Below are positions 7,582 through 13,777 of a stretch of 33,225 bases of DNA, in pieces. The first letter of the stretch is position 1, and each line of letters begins with the position of its first letter. The notes under the pieces are model-generated. The model saw only the letters and a list, made by a program, of their open reading frames with translations, was not told the origin of the DNA and ran no database searches. The position numbers and the translations under genes are program-made. Source of the stretch: a virus; IMG/VR virus record IMGVR_UViG_3300047564_003753, positions 1-33,225 of that record, one strand, 5' to 3'.

Positions 7582-7690
7582 GCATTTATAAGGTATTATA
7601 AACACAAGACCTAGAGGCATTTATAAGGTATTATAAACACAAGACCTAGAGGCATTTATAAGGTATTAAAAATACAAGTGTCTAGAGGCA
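7582..7690. repeat. 35-bp tandem repeats (iteron-like)
   Basis: Copies begin at 7582, 7617 and 7652, followed by a partial one at 7688. Each starts GCATTTATAAGGTATTATAA and ends with a CTAGAG-type word. Each holds the AT-rich palindrome TTTATA..TATAAA. The third copy carries one extra base and several changes. The array begins about 20 bp past the predicted start of the plus-strand transcript. Confidence 0.9.
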
Positions 7691-7761
7691 TTTATCAAAC
7701 AAATGTAAGCAAATACAAACAATTCATTATGATTTTTTAATACATTTAATTAAGTATCACT

Positions 7762-7896
7762 TTACACAAACTCCATCATATAATAATCTATGGTAATCTC
7801 TAATTCCGATGCTTTCCTTTCTAATTCCATTGCATATTCATCAGCATACATTTCATCGTCGTGCTGACAGAAAAGATCCAGTGTAGATTCATTCAT
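7762..7896 (-). CDS. Small acidic protein, 44 aa
   Basis: The protein begins MNESTLDLFCQHDDEMYADE and ends IDYYMMEFV. It is strongly acidic and unrecognised. The ATG overlaps the end of the 53-aa gene upstream by 8 bases. It is the last gene of a five-gene overlapping chain, and beyond it lies the repeat region. Confidence 0.7.
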   Translation of the reverse strand: MNESTLDLFCQHDDEMYADEYAMELERKASELEITIDYYMMEFV

Positions 7897-8050
7897 AAGA
7901 GTTCATTTCAACTTGAGCATCAGTAAAAACATCAACAATCTGATCACAAATCTTTACTTCATCATCAGTGAAATCAGATTCCATCTGTTCAAGACAATAA
8001 AAAAGCAAATCAATTTGCTCTTCATTCAAAGTAATCATTGCTTCTTTCAT
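7889..8050 (-). CDS. Small acidic protein, 53 aa
   Basis: The start MKEAMITLNEEQIDLLFYCL is followed by EQMESDFTDDEVKICDQIVD. The pattern L..EQ..LL.YCLEQ recurs in the 49-aa protein at 15125-15274, so the two may be distant paralogues. The ATG overlaps the preceding stop (ATGA). Internal ATG at codon 5 is an alternative start. Confidence 0.7.
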   Translation of the reverse strand: MKEAMITLNEEQIDLLFYCLEQMESDFTDDEVKICDQIVDVFTDAQVEMNSYE

Positions 8051-8241
8051 TTGTTCAGTTTGATAAGTTCTTTTTGAATAGTCAGTACATCATAAACATC
8101 ATCTACATCAGCAAGATCAACTGGTGCAAATTCAGAAAGATTTACCGTATTATCTTTATAAATGGGAGCATAATACAATTCATTCTCATCAGGATCAAGA
8201 GTATAAACACAACCATGATCTTGTTTTTGAAGAATAATCAT
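8047..8241 (-). CDS. Hypothetical protein, 64 aa
   Basis: The sequence MIILQKQDHGCVYTLDPDEN leads to a C-terminal half rich in Asp and Val (DLADVDDVYDVL). Short beta-like segments are followed by a likely helix. It overlaps both neighbours by 4 bases. Function unknown. Confidence 0.75.
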   Translation of the reverse strand: MIILQKQDHGCVYTLDPDENELYYAPIYKDNTVNLSEFAPVDLADVDDVYDVLTIQKELIKLNK

Positions 8242-8321
8242 TTGAGTGAATTCAGGATAATCAGAAGTTCTTTACCGTTAATTGCTTTTGACAGCAAATT
8301 GATTTTAGTCTTGAGTTTCAT
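8238..8321 (-). CDS. Very small gene, 27 aa
   Basis: The ATG at 8319-8321 overlaps the stop of the 53-aa gene, and the stop overlaps the ATG of the 64-aa gene. The product MKLKTKINLLSKAINGKELL plus a short tail is basic and probably helical. The double ATGA overlap is the main support. It may exist mainly to pass ribosomes along the chain. Confidence 0.55.
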   Translation of the reverse strand: MKLKTKINLLSKAINGKELLIILNSLK

Positions 8322-8479
8322 TTGCGAATCAGAGTTTTTACTTCATCAAAAGACTTACATTGCCCTGCTTTGATTGCATTGACAATGCTAGTCGTAATCA
8401 TACCACACTGATGATTTGCATCACAAATCGCATACACAGGATTGTGAGTATGAATGTCGAAAGTGGTTTTAATCAGCAT
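8318..8479 (-). CDS. Hypothetical protein, 53 aa
   Basis: The protein MLIKTTFDIHTHNPVYAICD continues with ANHQCGMITTSIVNAIKAGQ and ends VKTLIRK. It has three His and three Cys residues but no recognised metal motif. It is the first gene of the overlapping chain running down to 7762. It lies 40 bases after the 57-aa gene and is probably served by the same promoter (8718-8723). Confidence 0.7.
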   Translation of the reverse strand: MLIKTTFDIHTHNPVYAICDANHQCGMITTSIVNAIKAGQCKSFDEVKTLIRK

Positions 8480-8519
8480 TGATTGTTTTTATGTGGGACA
8501 GATGAAAGAGAAGAAAGAA

Positions 8520-8693
8520 CTACACAAGAGAAAGTGCATCTTTCTTTTGCTTGGGATTGGAAACTTGCTTTACCCAGGCAGACTTGCGATTCTTAACAAT
8601 TTGAGAAGGAAGTTTAGTCTTTCCCTGAACCTCATTGATCAGAGAAATGAATTGAAGAAAGAATTGCTTTTCCATCCGTTGAGCAGTGGTCAA
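8520..8693 (-). CDS. Small basic protein, 57 aa (TTG start likely)
   Basis: The promoter -10 at 8718-8723 excludes the longer upstream frame. The TTG at 8691-8693 has AGAGG 8 bases before it, a better ribosome site than the internal ATG at 8675. The core reads MEKQFFLQFISLINEVQGKT and ends NPKQKKDALSLV. The protein is basic and unrecognised. If the ATG is used, the product is 51 aa. Confidence 0.6.
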   Translation of the reverse strand: MTTAQRMEKQFFLQFISLINEVQGKTKLPSQIVKNRKSAWVKQVSNPKQKKDALSLV

Positions 8694-8717
8694 GGTCTCA
8701 TCCTCTGAACTTCGTTC

Positions 8718-8723
8718 ATCATA
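8718..8723 (-). promoter_or_regulatory. Extended -10 promoter for the 8693-7762 gene chain
   Basis: The minus strand reads ATGC-TATGAT, i.e. an extended -10 (TGn) with a near-consensus hexamer. It sits between dam and the 57-aa gene. No good -35 element is seen. Confidence 0.7.
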
Positions 8724-8781
8724 GCATGGGGGCAGGGGGTGCCGTAGTTCGCCATGATACACTTTGGGTTCTTCTACCCAT

Positions 8782-8804
8782 CAGCATCCCTTATCGGTAT
8801 GCTG
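8782..8804 (-). terminator. Stem-loop after dam
   Basis: CAGCAT/ATGCTG with inner CC/GG forms a stem 4 bases past the dam stop. No T tract follows, so it may stabilise the 3' end rather than terminate. Confidence 0.45.
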
Positions 8805-8807
8805 GAC

Positions 8808-9320
8808 TCAAGTGAGAGACTGATAGATTGGTCCATACTTTCCAAAAATAGTTTTGAATCGTTCTAGTCTTTTTCCTAGATATACAATCGCAGATTGAAA
8901 TGGTGCTGCACTCTTTCCTTCACCAAACTTCAATCTGCGATTTACTCCAATCCAAGGATAAGAAGATACTGATTTCCACCAAGCAGTTGATACATCTAAC
9001 TTAATGAGAAGTATCATTTCTTGACTATTTCCAGTTTCATATTGTCTTACTGCATAAGGAATCCATTCTTTACTATTACTGTAAGGATGATTCATAAAAA
9101 CTGTTTTTGCAATCCAATCATGTGATAATCCATTTGTACTTTCAGTAAAAACTTGTTTTGCAGGTACATTTGGATTTTGTTCATCATTGGAGCAAGGGTC
9201 TAAATCTAACTCGCCATCAAAGAAAACAATGACATCTTCAACAAATGATTTTGGTGTATTCCAACAATCAGTTTTGTTTCCTGTTGTTGAGGTTAATGCT
9301 TTAAGTGCTGATGATGTCAT
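8808..9320 (-). CDS. dam: Dam-type DNA adenine N6-methyltransferase
   Basis: The 170 residues match the phage N6-adenine methylase family (Dam, PF05869 type). TDCWNTPKSFVEDVIVFF and ELDLDPCSN (about residues 17-45) are the characteristic N-terminal blocks. VFMNHPYS (about 74-81) is the catalytic (N/D)PPY-type motif; the first Pro is replaced by His, which is unusual. These enzymes typically methylate GATC using S-adenosylmethionine. The ATG overlaps the stop of the MutH-like gene by 4 bases, which ties the two together. A restriction-modification role is an inference from that pairing. Confidence 0.9.
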   Translation of the reverse strand: MTSSALKALTSTTGNKTDCWNTPKSFVEDVIVFFDGELDLDPCSNDEQNPNVPAKQVFTESTNGLSHDWIAKTVFMNHPYSNSKEWIPYAVRQYETGNSQEMILLIKLDVSTAWWKSVSSYPWIGVNRRLKFGEGKSAAPFQSAIVYLGKRLERFKTIFGKYGPIYQSLT

Positions 9321-9910
9321 AGAATTGTTTTTCCAAAATTGGCAAGAAGGTAAAATGCCATACCTTTATTTTTAAGATATACTCCATTATAACATATTGG
9401 AGTATATTGTCCATTGCGATTTTTACTTGCTTTTGTGCGAATTTGTAAAAGTTGATTCGGACCGGTAATTGTATTTAACTCTCGACCTTCGGAATATGCA
9501 AGTTTAATTTGTGAGCAAATATAACCATAATCTTCTGCAAGTAGTTTATAATGTTCCGTATTTGTTTTTGTATTGATAGTTATGTTTCCAACATATTCAT
9601 TCTTGCGAGTGAAACCAACATAAATGGTTCTCTCTAACTTTTTACCTACCTTACTTTCATCAAACTCAACTTTCTGTTCGATAATTTCTTCTAAACAATG
9701 TTTGAGTTGAGTTACTGCGATCGTTTCTCCGATAGTATAAGATTTAATCTCCCCATCAATCAAATCATTAAGTTGCGAACTATTTGCAATTCCAAGAGCA
9801 AGTTCAATTAGTTGTCCTCGCTCACCTTTATTTCTTCCTGGTTTTTGAAATTTAGTAAAATCAAAATCATGAAACTTAGTTTCAACTTGAGAAACGGTGA
9901 GTTTATTCAC
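9317..9910 (-). CDS. MutH/Sau3AI-family GATC endonuclease
   Basis: The 197 residues follow the MutH fold pattern. NKGERGQLIELALG (about 27-40) matches the KG..G.LLE..LG block with the catalytic Glu (E36). DLIDGEIKSY (about 49-58) matches the D...E-x-K active site (E54, K56). LQIRTKAS matches the LQIRPKA motif of MutH. NGVYLKNKGMAFYLLA matches the C-terminal G.YLKK block. MutH nicks and Sau3AI cuts unmethylated or hemimethylated GATC. It is shorter than E. coli MutH (229). The start is a GTG without a clear ribosome site, suggesting low expression. The next gene is dam. Confidence 0.85.
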   Translation of the reverse strand: MNKLTVSQVETKFHDFDFTKFQKPGRNKGERGQLIELALGIANSSQLNDLIDGEIKSYTIGETIAVTQLKHCLEEIIEQKVEFDESKVGKKLERTIYVGFTRKNEYVGNITINTKTNTEHYKLLAEDYGYICSQIKLAYSEGRELNTITGPNQLLQIRTKASKNRNGQYTPICYNGVYLKNKGMAFYLLANFGKTIL

Positions 9911-9920
9911 AATAAAAAAA

Positions 9921-10160
9921 TCAGAGTTGAGATAGTACCCACATCATCGCAGAAACTTCCTGTTTCGTATTCCAACCAGAAACGTCCTCAGTAAGATTAC
10001 CATTGGGACGGAAGATGCCAACCTCATAAGTTTCTTCATCAATTCTACCATATAATCCAGGACCAGCAACTACACTAATCTCCCAACCATTCTCAAACTT
10101 ATACCTTGCAGCAATCGCATTGGGAATGTTGTGCGGTTCAAACTTCAGGAGGTCAAACAT
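9921..10160 (-). CDS. Hypothetical protein, 79 aa
   Basis: I chose the ATG at 10158-10160 (MFDLLKFEPHNIPNAIAARY), which overlaps the stop of the gene upstream. It continues FENGWEISVVAGPGLYGRID and ends KQEVSAMMWVLSQL. The pattern looks like a small alpha/beta protein. It sits directly before the MutH-like gene in the same operon; a helper role there is speculative. Confidence 0.75.
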   Translation of the reverse strand: MFDLLKFEPHNIPNAIAARYKFENGWEISVVAGPGLYGRIDEETYEVGIFRPNGNLTEDVSGWNTKQEVSAMMWVLSQL

Positions 10161-10350
10161 TGTGAGTAATTTGGTAAGAACTGAAAAGTGTAATCGCGTC
10201 AAGAATCTTTAGATGTTCTTGCGTTGGTTCATAATTCTCATCATCATCAAATGGAGAAAAAATAGTCTCCATTTGATTACAAATAAGTTGATGAAGAATC
10301 TTATAATTCTCTTTACTTAATGTAATTTGCATTAAATCTTCAGTCATCAT
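10153..10350 (-). CDS. Hypothetical protein, 65 aa
   Basis: The product reads MMTEDLMQITLSKENYKILH and ends LFSSYQITHNV. The ATG at 10348-10350 is chosen. A TTG at 10360-10362, which overlaps the upstream stop, would add four residues and is equally plausible. The segment ITLSKENYKILHQLI resembles the L...Q..L pattern of the other tiny proteins (7889, 15125). Confidence 0.7.
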   Translation of the reverse strand: MMTEDLMQITLSKENYKILHQLICNQMETIFSPFDDDENYEPTQEHLKILDAITLFSSYQITHNV

Positions 10351-10358
10351 CAAAGAAC

Positions 10359-10937
10359 TCAACCGAACAGTTTAGCACAAACAGGACCAATTCCCATCTG
10401 TACAGAGAGAGGGTCATTCAGAGTGCGACCACAAATAGAGCAAGAACCAGACTCGTGCCCATAAATCTTTGCCAGTTGCAGGAGATTTTCATTGGCGTCT
10501 TCTAGAAGATTTTTAACATCTTCAGAGACATTACCAATCAAATCACCGTTTTGAGTAATTTTACCAACATACTGGTTGTTTTCAAAAACATAGACACAAC
10601 CGATATTTGCACCCTTATTCACAGTGGAAAGAGTAATACCAGGCAGTCGCACTTGAAACTTAGTCTTGCGATTCTTACCTGCATCATACATTTTCTCCAC
10701 CAGGTCAATATATTCACCTTTCTCAACAGGAGTTTGAGAATCAATCACACTTTGAGTTGCAAGATAGTGCATCCAAGCAATTTGCTTTTCAGACACTTTC
10801 TTCTTCTCAACCAAACTCATTGCAAAGTTATTATAGTTCAGTTTATCTTTGATATATGCTTTTGCATCATTCAGAGACTCAAACTTGCTCTCAAAAGCAA
10901 TCTCTTCGCCTTGCTTTTCAACAATGAAAGAAGTCAT
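10359..10937 (-). CDS. Zinc-ribbon protein (DUF6011-like C-terminus), 192 aa
   Basis: The C-terminus CSICGRTLNDPLSVQMGIGP followed by VCAKLFG is a four-Cys zinc-binding motif (C-x2-C ... G-I-G-P-x-C) of the DUF6011 type, seen in many phage and bacterial proteins of unknown role. The N-terminal half has a helical KKVSEKQIAWMHYLATQSVI segment. It is the first gene of the operon that ends with mutH and dam, and is read from the promoter at 11000-11005 through a leader of about 55 bases. Confidence 0.85.
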   Translation of the reverse strand: MTSFIVEKQGEEIAFESKFESLNDAKAYIKDKLNYNNFAMSLVEKKKVSEKQIAWMHYLATQSVIDSQTPVEKGEYIDLVEKMYDAGKNRKTKFQVRLPGITLSTVNKGANIGCVYVFENNQYVGKITQNGDLIGNVSEDVKNLLEDANENLLQLAKIYGHESGSCSICGRTLNDPLSVQMGIGPVCAKLFG

Positions 10938-10948
10938 CTTAATTCAAA

Positions 10949-10999
10949 TAAAGAATGGGTCTTGGGTGGGACGGTGAGACCCGCTCCCTCCACCCTCTT
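10949..10999 (-). promoter_or_regulatory. Conserved transcribed leader before the zinc-ribbon gene
   Basis: After the -10 the minus strand reads TAAGAGGGTGGAGGGAG, almost the same as at the promoters at 12808 and 16143. GGGTCT and AGACCC then form a small hairpin before the ATG. The three shared leaders suggest a common control element. Confidence 0.6.
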
Positions 11000-11005
11000 A
11001 ATCTA
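11000..11005 (-). promoter_or_regulatory. Extended -10 promoter for the zinc-ribbon/mutH/dam operon
   Basis: The minus strand reads TCTGG-TAGATT-AAG. TGG before the hexamer makes it an extended -10. The upstream 16 bases are almost identical to those at the 12808 promoter (CTGGAACTTTTTTC). Confidence 0.7.
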
Positions 11006-11033
11006 CCAGAAAAAAGTTCCAGTGCCCGTTTAG

Positions 11034-11057
11034 TGTGCCACTGCTACAACTGGCACA
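11034..11057. repeat. TGTGCCA/TGGCACA hairpin
   Basis: A 7-bp perfect stem flanks a 10-base loop. It is a member of the dispersed hairpin family found upstream of early promoters, here between the 109-aa gene and the promoter at 11000. Confidence 0.85.
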
Positions 11058-11071
11058 TCGCATCATTGGTC

Positions 11072-11401
11072 TCACACAGTCTGATGAGACAATGCAAACT
11101 TCACAATCTCTGTGCGGTTGTTCTTATATTGCAAAATCAAATCAATGATTGCATCAATATCATCAGGTGTTGGTTCATCTTCACATTCTGCTTTTGCAAT
11201 TTGCGTGAAGATAGATGCAATCTCAAAGTCTGATTCAAACAGCAGATTTCGGTGTTTATCAATCTCAATATAATCTTCCACTGCATCAGCAGACAGTTGC
11301 AATGGAATATCAGGTCCAATCATACCCAAAGTTGCAAGACGTTCGAGGGCACCAACAACCCACATCACTTTGCATTCATCAATCGAAAGTTGTGCGTTCA
11401 T
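11072..11401 (-). CDS. Hypothetical acidic protein, 109 aa
   Basis: The protein begins MNAQLSIDECKVMWVVGALE and has a strongly acidic stretch ECEDEPTPDDIDAIIDLILQ near residue 75-95. It is predicted mainly helical, with no membrane segment, and is not recognised. It follows the GIY-YIG gene by 36 bases and ends just before a family hairpin. It may have been adjacent to the DUF2786 gene before the endonuclease gene inserted. Confidence 0.75.
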   Translation of the reverse strand: MNAQLSIDECKVMWVVGALERLATLGMIGPDIPLQLSADAVEDYIEIDKHRNLLFESDFEIASIFTQIAKAECEDEPTPDDIDAIIDLILQYKNNRTEIVKFALSHQTV

Positions 11402-11437
11402 CGTATTAAGAATAAATGGAGGACAAAAATAAAAAAA

Positions 11438-12046
11438 CTAGATTCCTCTAATTTTTGAAAGAATAGATTCTATTTCATTATCTGTTTTTCCTTGCGATTT
11501 CAAATAACTTTCATATCCGTTTCCAGATTTAATGTGATTTGACAACTCATTTAATTTATCTACATCATCAGAATTAACATAATAGGATCTCCCCATTTTA
11601 ACTCTTTCAATACCAGTAAGATGAATCCAATTACACAGTGTGCTTGCACTTGAGAAACCAAACATAGTTCTAAGATCTTTAGAACTGATTAGGTTTTTAG
11701 TTGAATAAACTTTACTGCAAGTTCTTGGAGTTGTATTTACATTGATACACTTTGAATGATCCTTGAACTTTTTTATGAGAGAAGTTTCACAATAAATCAT
11801 CTCACTTTCGGATGAGAATGTTTTTAGGATCACCTTTTCCCCATCCTCATACCGTTCTTTATCTTTATAAGATCCAATATATTTTGCATCGTTTTCTGGG
11901 ATAGTTTTAGAAATCCTAGATCCGATGTAGAAATTACCATCAAGGAAAAATGTTGCATAAACATAGTAATACTCAACTTGTTTATATTCAGAAGAAATAA
12001 TTTCTGTTTCCTTTAAGATCTCATTTAAGATTTTAATTTGTTCCAT
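11438..12046 (-). CDS. GIY-YIG endonuclease with C-terminal DNA-binding region
   Basis: From the ATG at 12044-12046 the product is 202 aa. YYVYATF and NFYIGSRIS (about residues 27-45) are the GIY and YIG halves. E87 in YCETSLI and N102/N104 in INVNT occupy the metal-ligand Glu and Asn positions. The C-terminal FGFSSASTLCNWIHLTGI looks like a helix-turn-helix recognition segment. The gene is probably a free-standing homing endonuclease. It has six GATC sites in about 600 bp while its neighbours have almost none, which indicates recent arrival. It follows a terminator and has no promoter of its own that I can see. Confidence 0.85.
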   Translation of the reverse strand: MEQIKILNEILKETEIISSEYKQVEYYYVYATFFLDGNFYIGSRISKTIPENDAKYIGSYKDKERYEDGEKVILKTFSSESEMIYCETSLIKKFKDHSKCINVNTTPRTCSKVYSTKNLISSKDLRTMFGFSSASTLCNWIHLTGIERVKMGRSYYVNSDDVDKLNELSNHIKSGNGYESYLKSQGKTDNEIESILSKIRGI

Positions 12047-12060
12047 AGAAAGAATAAAGG

Positions 12061-12089
12061 AAAAGAAAGGGGTGATTAACTCACACCCC
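12061..12089 (-). terminator. Rho-independent terminator after the DUF2786 gene
   Basis: GGGGTG...CACCCC with a 9-base loop is followed by TTTCTTTT on the minus strand. The stem overlaps the stop codon of the DUF2786 gene. Confidence 0.7.
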
Positions 12090-12755
12090 ACAGAGTTGTT
12101 TGGTCACAGAACCAGATGCTTGACGGTTCAAAGAAACACCAGCACCTACGTTTGCGCCAGAATAAGCACCAGCACCGTTTGCACCATTCATCTTCTTAGC
12201 GCGTCCAAATCGCATTGTGGAGAGTTTATTACTCACTGCCTCGGCATCATCATGAACTCGGTTCTCTGCGAGTTTCATTTCCCGCAGACGTTCTGCAACT
12301 TTATCTGCAAATGCCTTGCGGAAGTTAAGTTTGAAAGAACGGGAAACAGAATCGCCGCGCAGAGAGCAAAGGATTTTCTCTGCTTTATGTGCAACTTCTG
12401 CCTCTTTCTCCATCACCTGCACCAGGTAATCATAATAGAGTCGCACTTGGATTTGTTGTGCTTCACTACCAATGATTTGCAGAGACTTGGAATCTCCATT
12501 CTTCAGGTATGCTTTTGCATCATAGAACGTTGCAATCGCATTTGCAAGAGTAGTCAATGCAACATTGATTCTCTTGAAAGAAACAAACTCTTCATCAAGA
12601 ACTTGAGTTTCAGTTGCTTCAGAGATAGTTACACCATACTGCTTGCACAGTTTGTCAATCATTGCCGCAGCAGCAGATGCTTCACCCTCAAAGTCAGTAC
12701 CATTCTGCAGTTTCAGAATGGATTGAATCTTTGCGATAACTTGCGAACGATCCAT
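12081..12755 (-). CDS. DUF2786-type protein, 224 aa
   Basis: The start at 12753-12755 (MDRSQVIAKIQSILKLQNGT) is chosen because the longer frame would run through the promoter. The N-terminal 45 residues, including EGEASAAAAMIDKLCKQYGV, match the DUF2786 domain, whose function is unknown. A long helical middle (about 100-170) and a Gly/Ala-rich tail (NGANGAGAYSGANVGAG) follow. The SRSFKLNFRKAFADKVAERL segment is basic and could bind nucleic acid. Transcription is from 12808 with the conserved leader. Confidence 0.85.
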   Translation of the reverse strand: MDRSQVIAKIQSILKLQNGTDFEGEASAAAAMIDKLCKQYGVTISEATETQVLDEEFVSFKRINVALTTLANAIATFYDAKAYLKNGDSKSLQIIGSEAQQIQVRLYYDYLVQVMEKEAEVAHKAEKILCSLRGDSVSRSFKLNFRKAFADKVAERLREMKLAENRVHDDAEAVSNKLSTMRFGRAKKMNGANGAGAYSGANVGAGVSLNRQASGSVTKQLCGV

Positions 12756-12807
12756 AACAAGAAGTAAAGAATTGGACTCGGATGGGACTGACCCCTTCCA
12801 CCCTCTT

Positions 12808-12813
12808 AATCTA
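12808..12813 (-). promoter_or_regulatory. Extended -10 promoter for the DUF2786 gene
   Basis: TCTGG-TAGATT-AAGAGGG on the minus strand is followed by the leader also seen at 10949-10999 and 16094-16142. The promoter core is nearly identical to that at 11000, so the two operons are probably expressed together. Confidence 0.7.
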
Positions 12814-12841
12814 CCAGAAAAAAGTTCCAGTGCCCGTTTAG

Positions 12842-12865
12842 TGTGCCACCAGTACAAGTGGCACA
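12842..12865. repeat. TGTGCCAC/GTGGCACA hairpin
   Basis: An 8-bp perfect stem with an 8-base loop lies between the stop of the 106-aa gene and the promoter at 12808. Confidence 0.85.
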
Positions 12866-12868
12866 TCA

Positions 12869-13189
12869 TTAGTAAGAATAAAAAGAACTTACATAATCAT
12901 CATATGCTGCCTCTGCGTATCCTTCATTGATTCCATCAAGAATTTCATCGTTAGAAGGAAGTTCTTTATCGACTTGATTCCAATAATAAAGAATAGTCTC
13001 CAATGCAAGTTTGCTATCAAGTTCCCACTCGTAATCATAAGTGGGATAAAGTGGATGTACTGGATTATTTGTATTTTCTGCTTTGACAATTTTTGCCTCA
13101 TCCAAAACATCAAGATAATTAAGAAAATCTTGAGGAAGATTATCCCATTCTGCTTGAGTTTCAGGATAGTTGATGATTTGACGATTCAT
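12869..13189 (-). CDS. Hypothetical acidic protein, 106 aa
   Basis: The protein starts MNRQIINYPETQAEWDNLPQ and is rich in Asp, Glu and Tyr, ending AYDDYVSSFYSY. No domain is recognised. The composition resembles DNA-mimic or adaptor proteins of phages, but nothing specific supports that. The stop is 4 bases from the hairpin of the next promoter module. Confidence 0.75.
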   Translation of the reverse strand: MNRQIINYPETQAEWDNLPQDFLNYLDVLDEAKIVKAENTNNPVHPLYPTYDYEWELDSKLALETILYYWNQVDKELPSNDEILDGINEGYAEAAYDDYVSSFYSY

Positions 13190-13214
13190 AATTTGTAGTG
13201 CCTCGCTTGCTCTT

Positions 13215-13424
13215 TCAGTTTTCAGGTGAAGTCGTGTAATCTATTTTATAGATGCACCAACCAATTTCATCGCTAATCATATCTACAATTTCCTCTTCAT
13301 CATCAACAATCCACTCACTATCAAGAACAGATTGAATCAGTCCTTTTTGATAATTCATATCAGGGGGACAATCACAAACATCATCAGTGAAATCAATTTC
13401 GATTGAATTAACTTTGACTTTCAT
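13215..13424 (-). CDS. Hypothetical acidic protein, 69 aa
   Basis: MKVKVNSIEIDFTDDVCDCP is followed by a helical acidic block (DDEEEIVDMISDEIG) and WCIYKIDYT. Cys residues at about 17 and 19 are close together but no pair completes a finger. Function unknown. A tetranucleotide repeat lies just upstream. Confidence 0.7.
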   Translation of the reverse strand: MKVKVNSIEIDFTDDVCDCPPDMNYQKGLIQSVLDSEWIVDDEEEIVDMISDEIGWCIYKIDYTTSPEN

Positions 13425-13432
13425 TTAAGTTT

Positions 13433-13454
13433 AGTGAGTGAGTGAGTGAGTGAA
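13433..13454. repeat. Tetranucleotide microsatellite (GTGA)n
   Basis: Five tandem GTGA units with partial ends lie between two genes. On the minus strand the repeat (TCAC)n falls in the short spacer before the 69-aa gene, where length changes could alter its ribosome-site spacing. Confidence 0.85.
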
Positions 13455-13455
13455 A

Positions 13456-13641
13456 TTAGGCAGAAATTGAAGAAAGTGGTTTGAAATCATAACCATAATT
13501 TCCTTCGATTGCTTCATAAACAATCACATTTTCTCCTGAGAGTTCCACACTCCAATCAAGTGCAGATTCCGTTGCTTCAAAAACATCATCAAACCATTCT
13601 GCATCTTCAAGAATGAATGTAACAGGACAAGCAATGAACAT
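13456..13641 (-). CDS. Hypothetical protein, 61 aa
   Basis: The ATG at 13639-13641 gives MFIACPVTFILEDAEWFDDV and a C-terminus NVIVYEAIEGNYGYDFKPLS. A TTG nine bases earlier is less likely. The alternation of short strands with an acidic helix suggests a small compact fold. Unrecognised. It directly follows the tRNA-CAU gene. Confidence 0.7.
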   Translation of the reverse strand: MFIACPVTFILEDAEWFDDVFEATESALDWSVELSGENVIVYEAIEGNYGYDFKPLSSISA

Positions 13642-13666
13642 TGAAGTCAAGAATAAAGGAATAGAG

Positions 13667-13738
13667 TAGCAATGGGTGGAATCGAACCACCGACATAGAG
13701 GGTATGAATCTCTTGTTCTACCACTGAACTACATTGCC
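13667..13738 (-). tRNA. tRNA with CAU anticodon (Met or Ile2)
   Basis: The minus strand folds into a full cloverleaf of 72 nt. The acceptor is GGCAATG/CATTGCT (one G-U pair). The D stem is GTTC/GAAC. The anticodon loop TTCATAC has CAT and one A-C mismatch closing the stem. The T arm is GGTGG-TTCGATT-CCACC. CCA is not encoded. A CAU anticodon may be initiator or elongator Met, or Ile if the first base is modified to lysidine; the sequence alone does not settle this. Confidence 0.9.
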
Positions 13739-13743
13739 CCACA

Positions 13744-13766
13744 GAGGGGAGATTATTTCTCCCCTC
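13744..13766 (-). other. Perfect hairpin just before the tRNA-CAU gene
   Basis: GAGGGGAG/CTCCCCTC with a 7-base loop sits between the 66-aa gene and the tRNA 5' end. A comparable hairpin precedes the tRNA-Ala gene. It may separate mRNA from tRNA during processing. Confidence 0.7.
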
Positions 13767-13777
13767 AAAATTAAAAC

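Larger units (their letters stand above)
6647..7761. other. Long gene-free region with tandem repeats, hairpins and two strong promoters
   Basis: About 1.1 kb shows no convincing gene. It contains four copies of a 30-bp repeat at exact 72-bp spacing (6797-7042), a nested hairpin at 7067-7110, a TATAAATA box (7326-7333, minus), a 12-bp inverted repeat (7343-7393), a consensus sigma-70 promoter on the plus strand (7527-7555) and three 35-bp tandem repeats (7582-7690). This resembles a replication origin or a non-coding RNA locus more than a decayed gene. Confidence 0.75.

Noticed and set aside
12072-12767. Plus-strand 231-aa reading frame
   Set aside because: It is the antisense of the DUF2786 gene; the minus-strand frame has the recognisable domain, promoter and terminator.
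12756-12869. N-terminal extension of the DUF2786 protein
   Set aside because: It covers the promoter, conserved leader and hairpin of the module.
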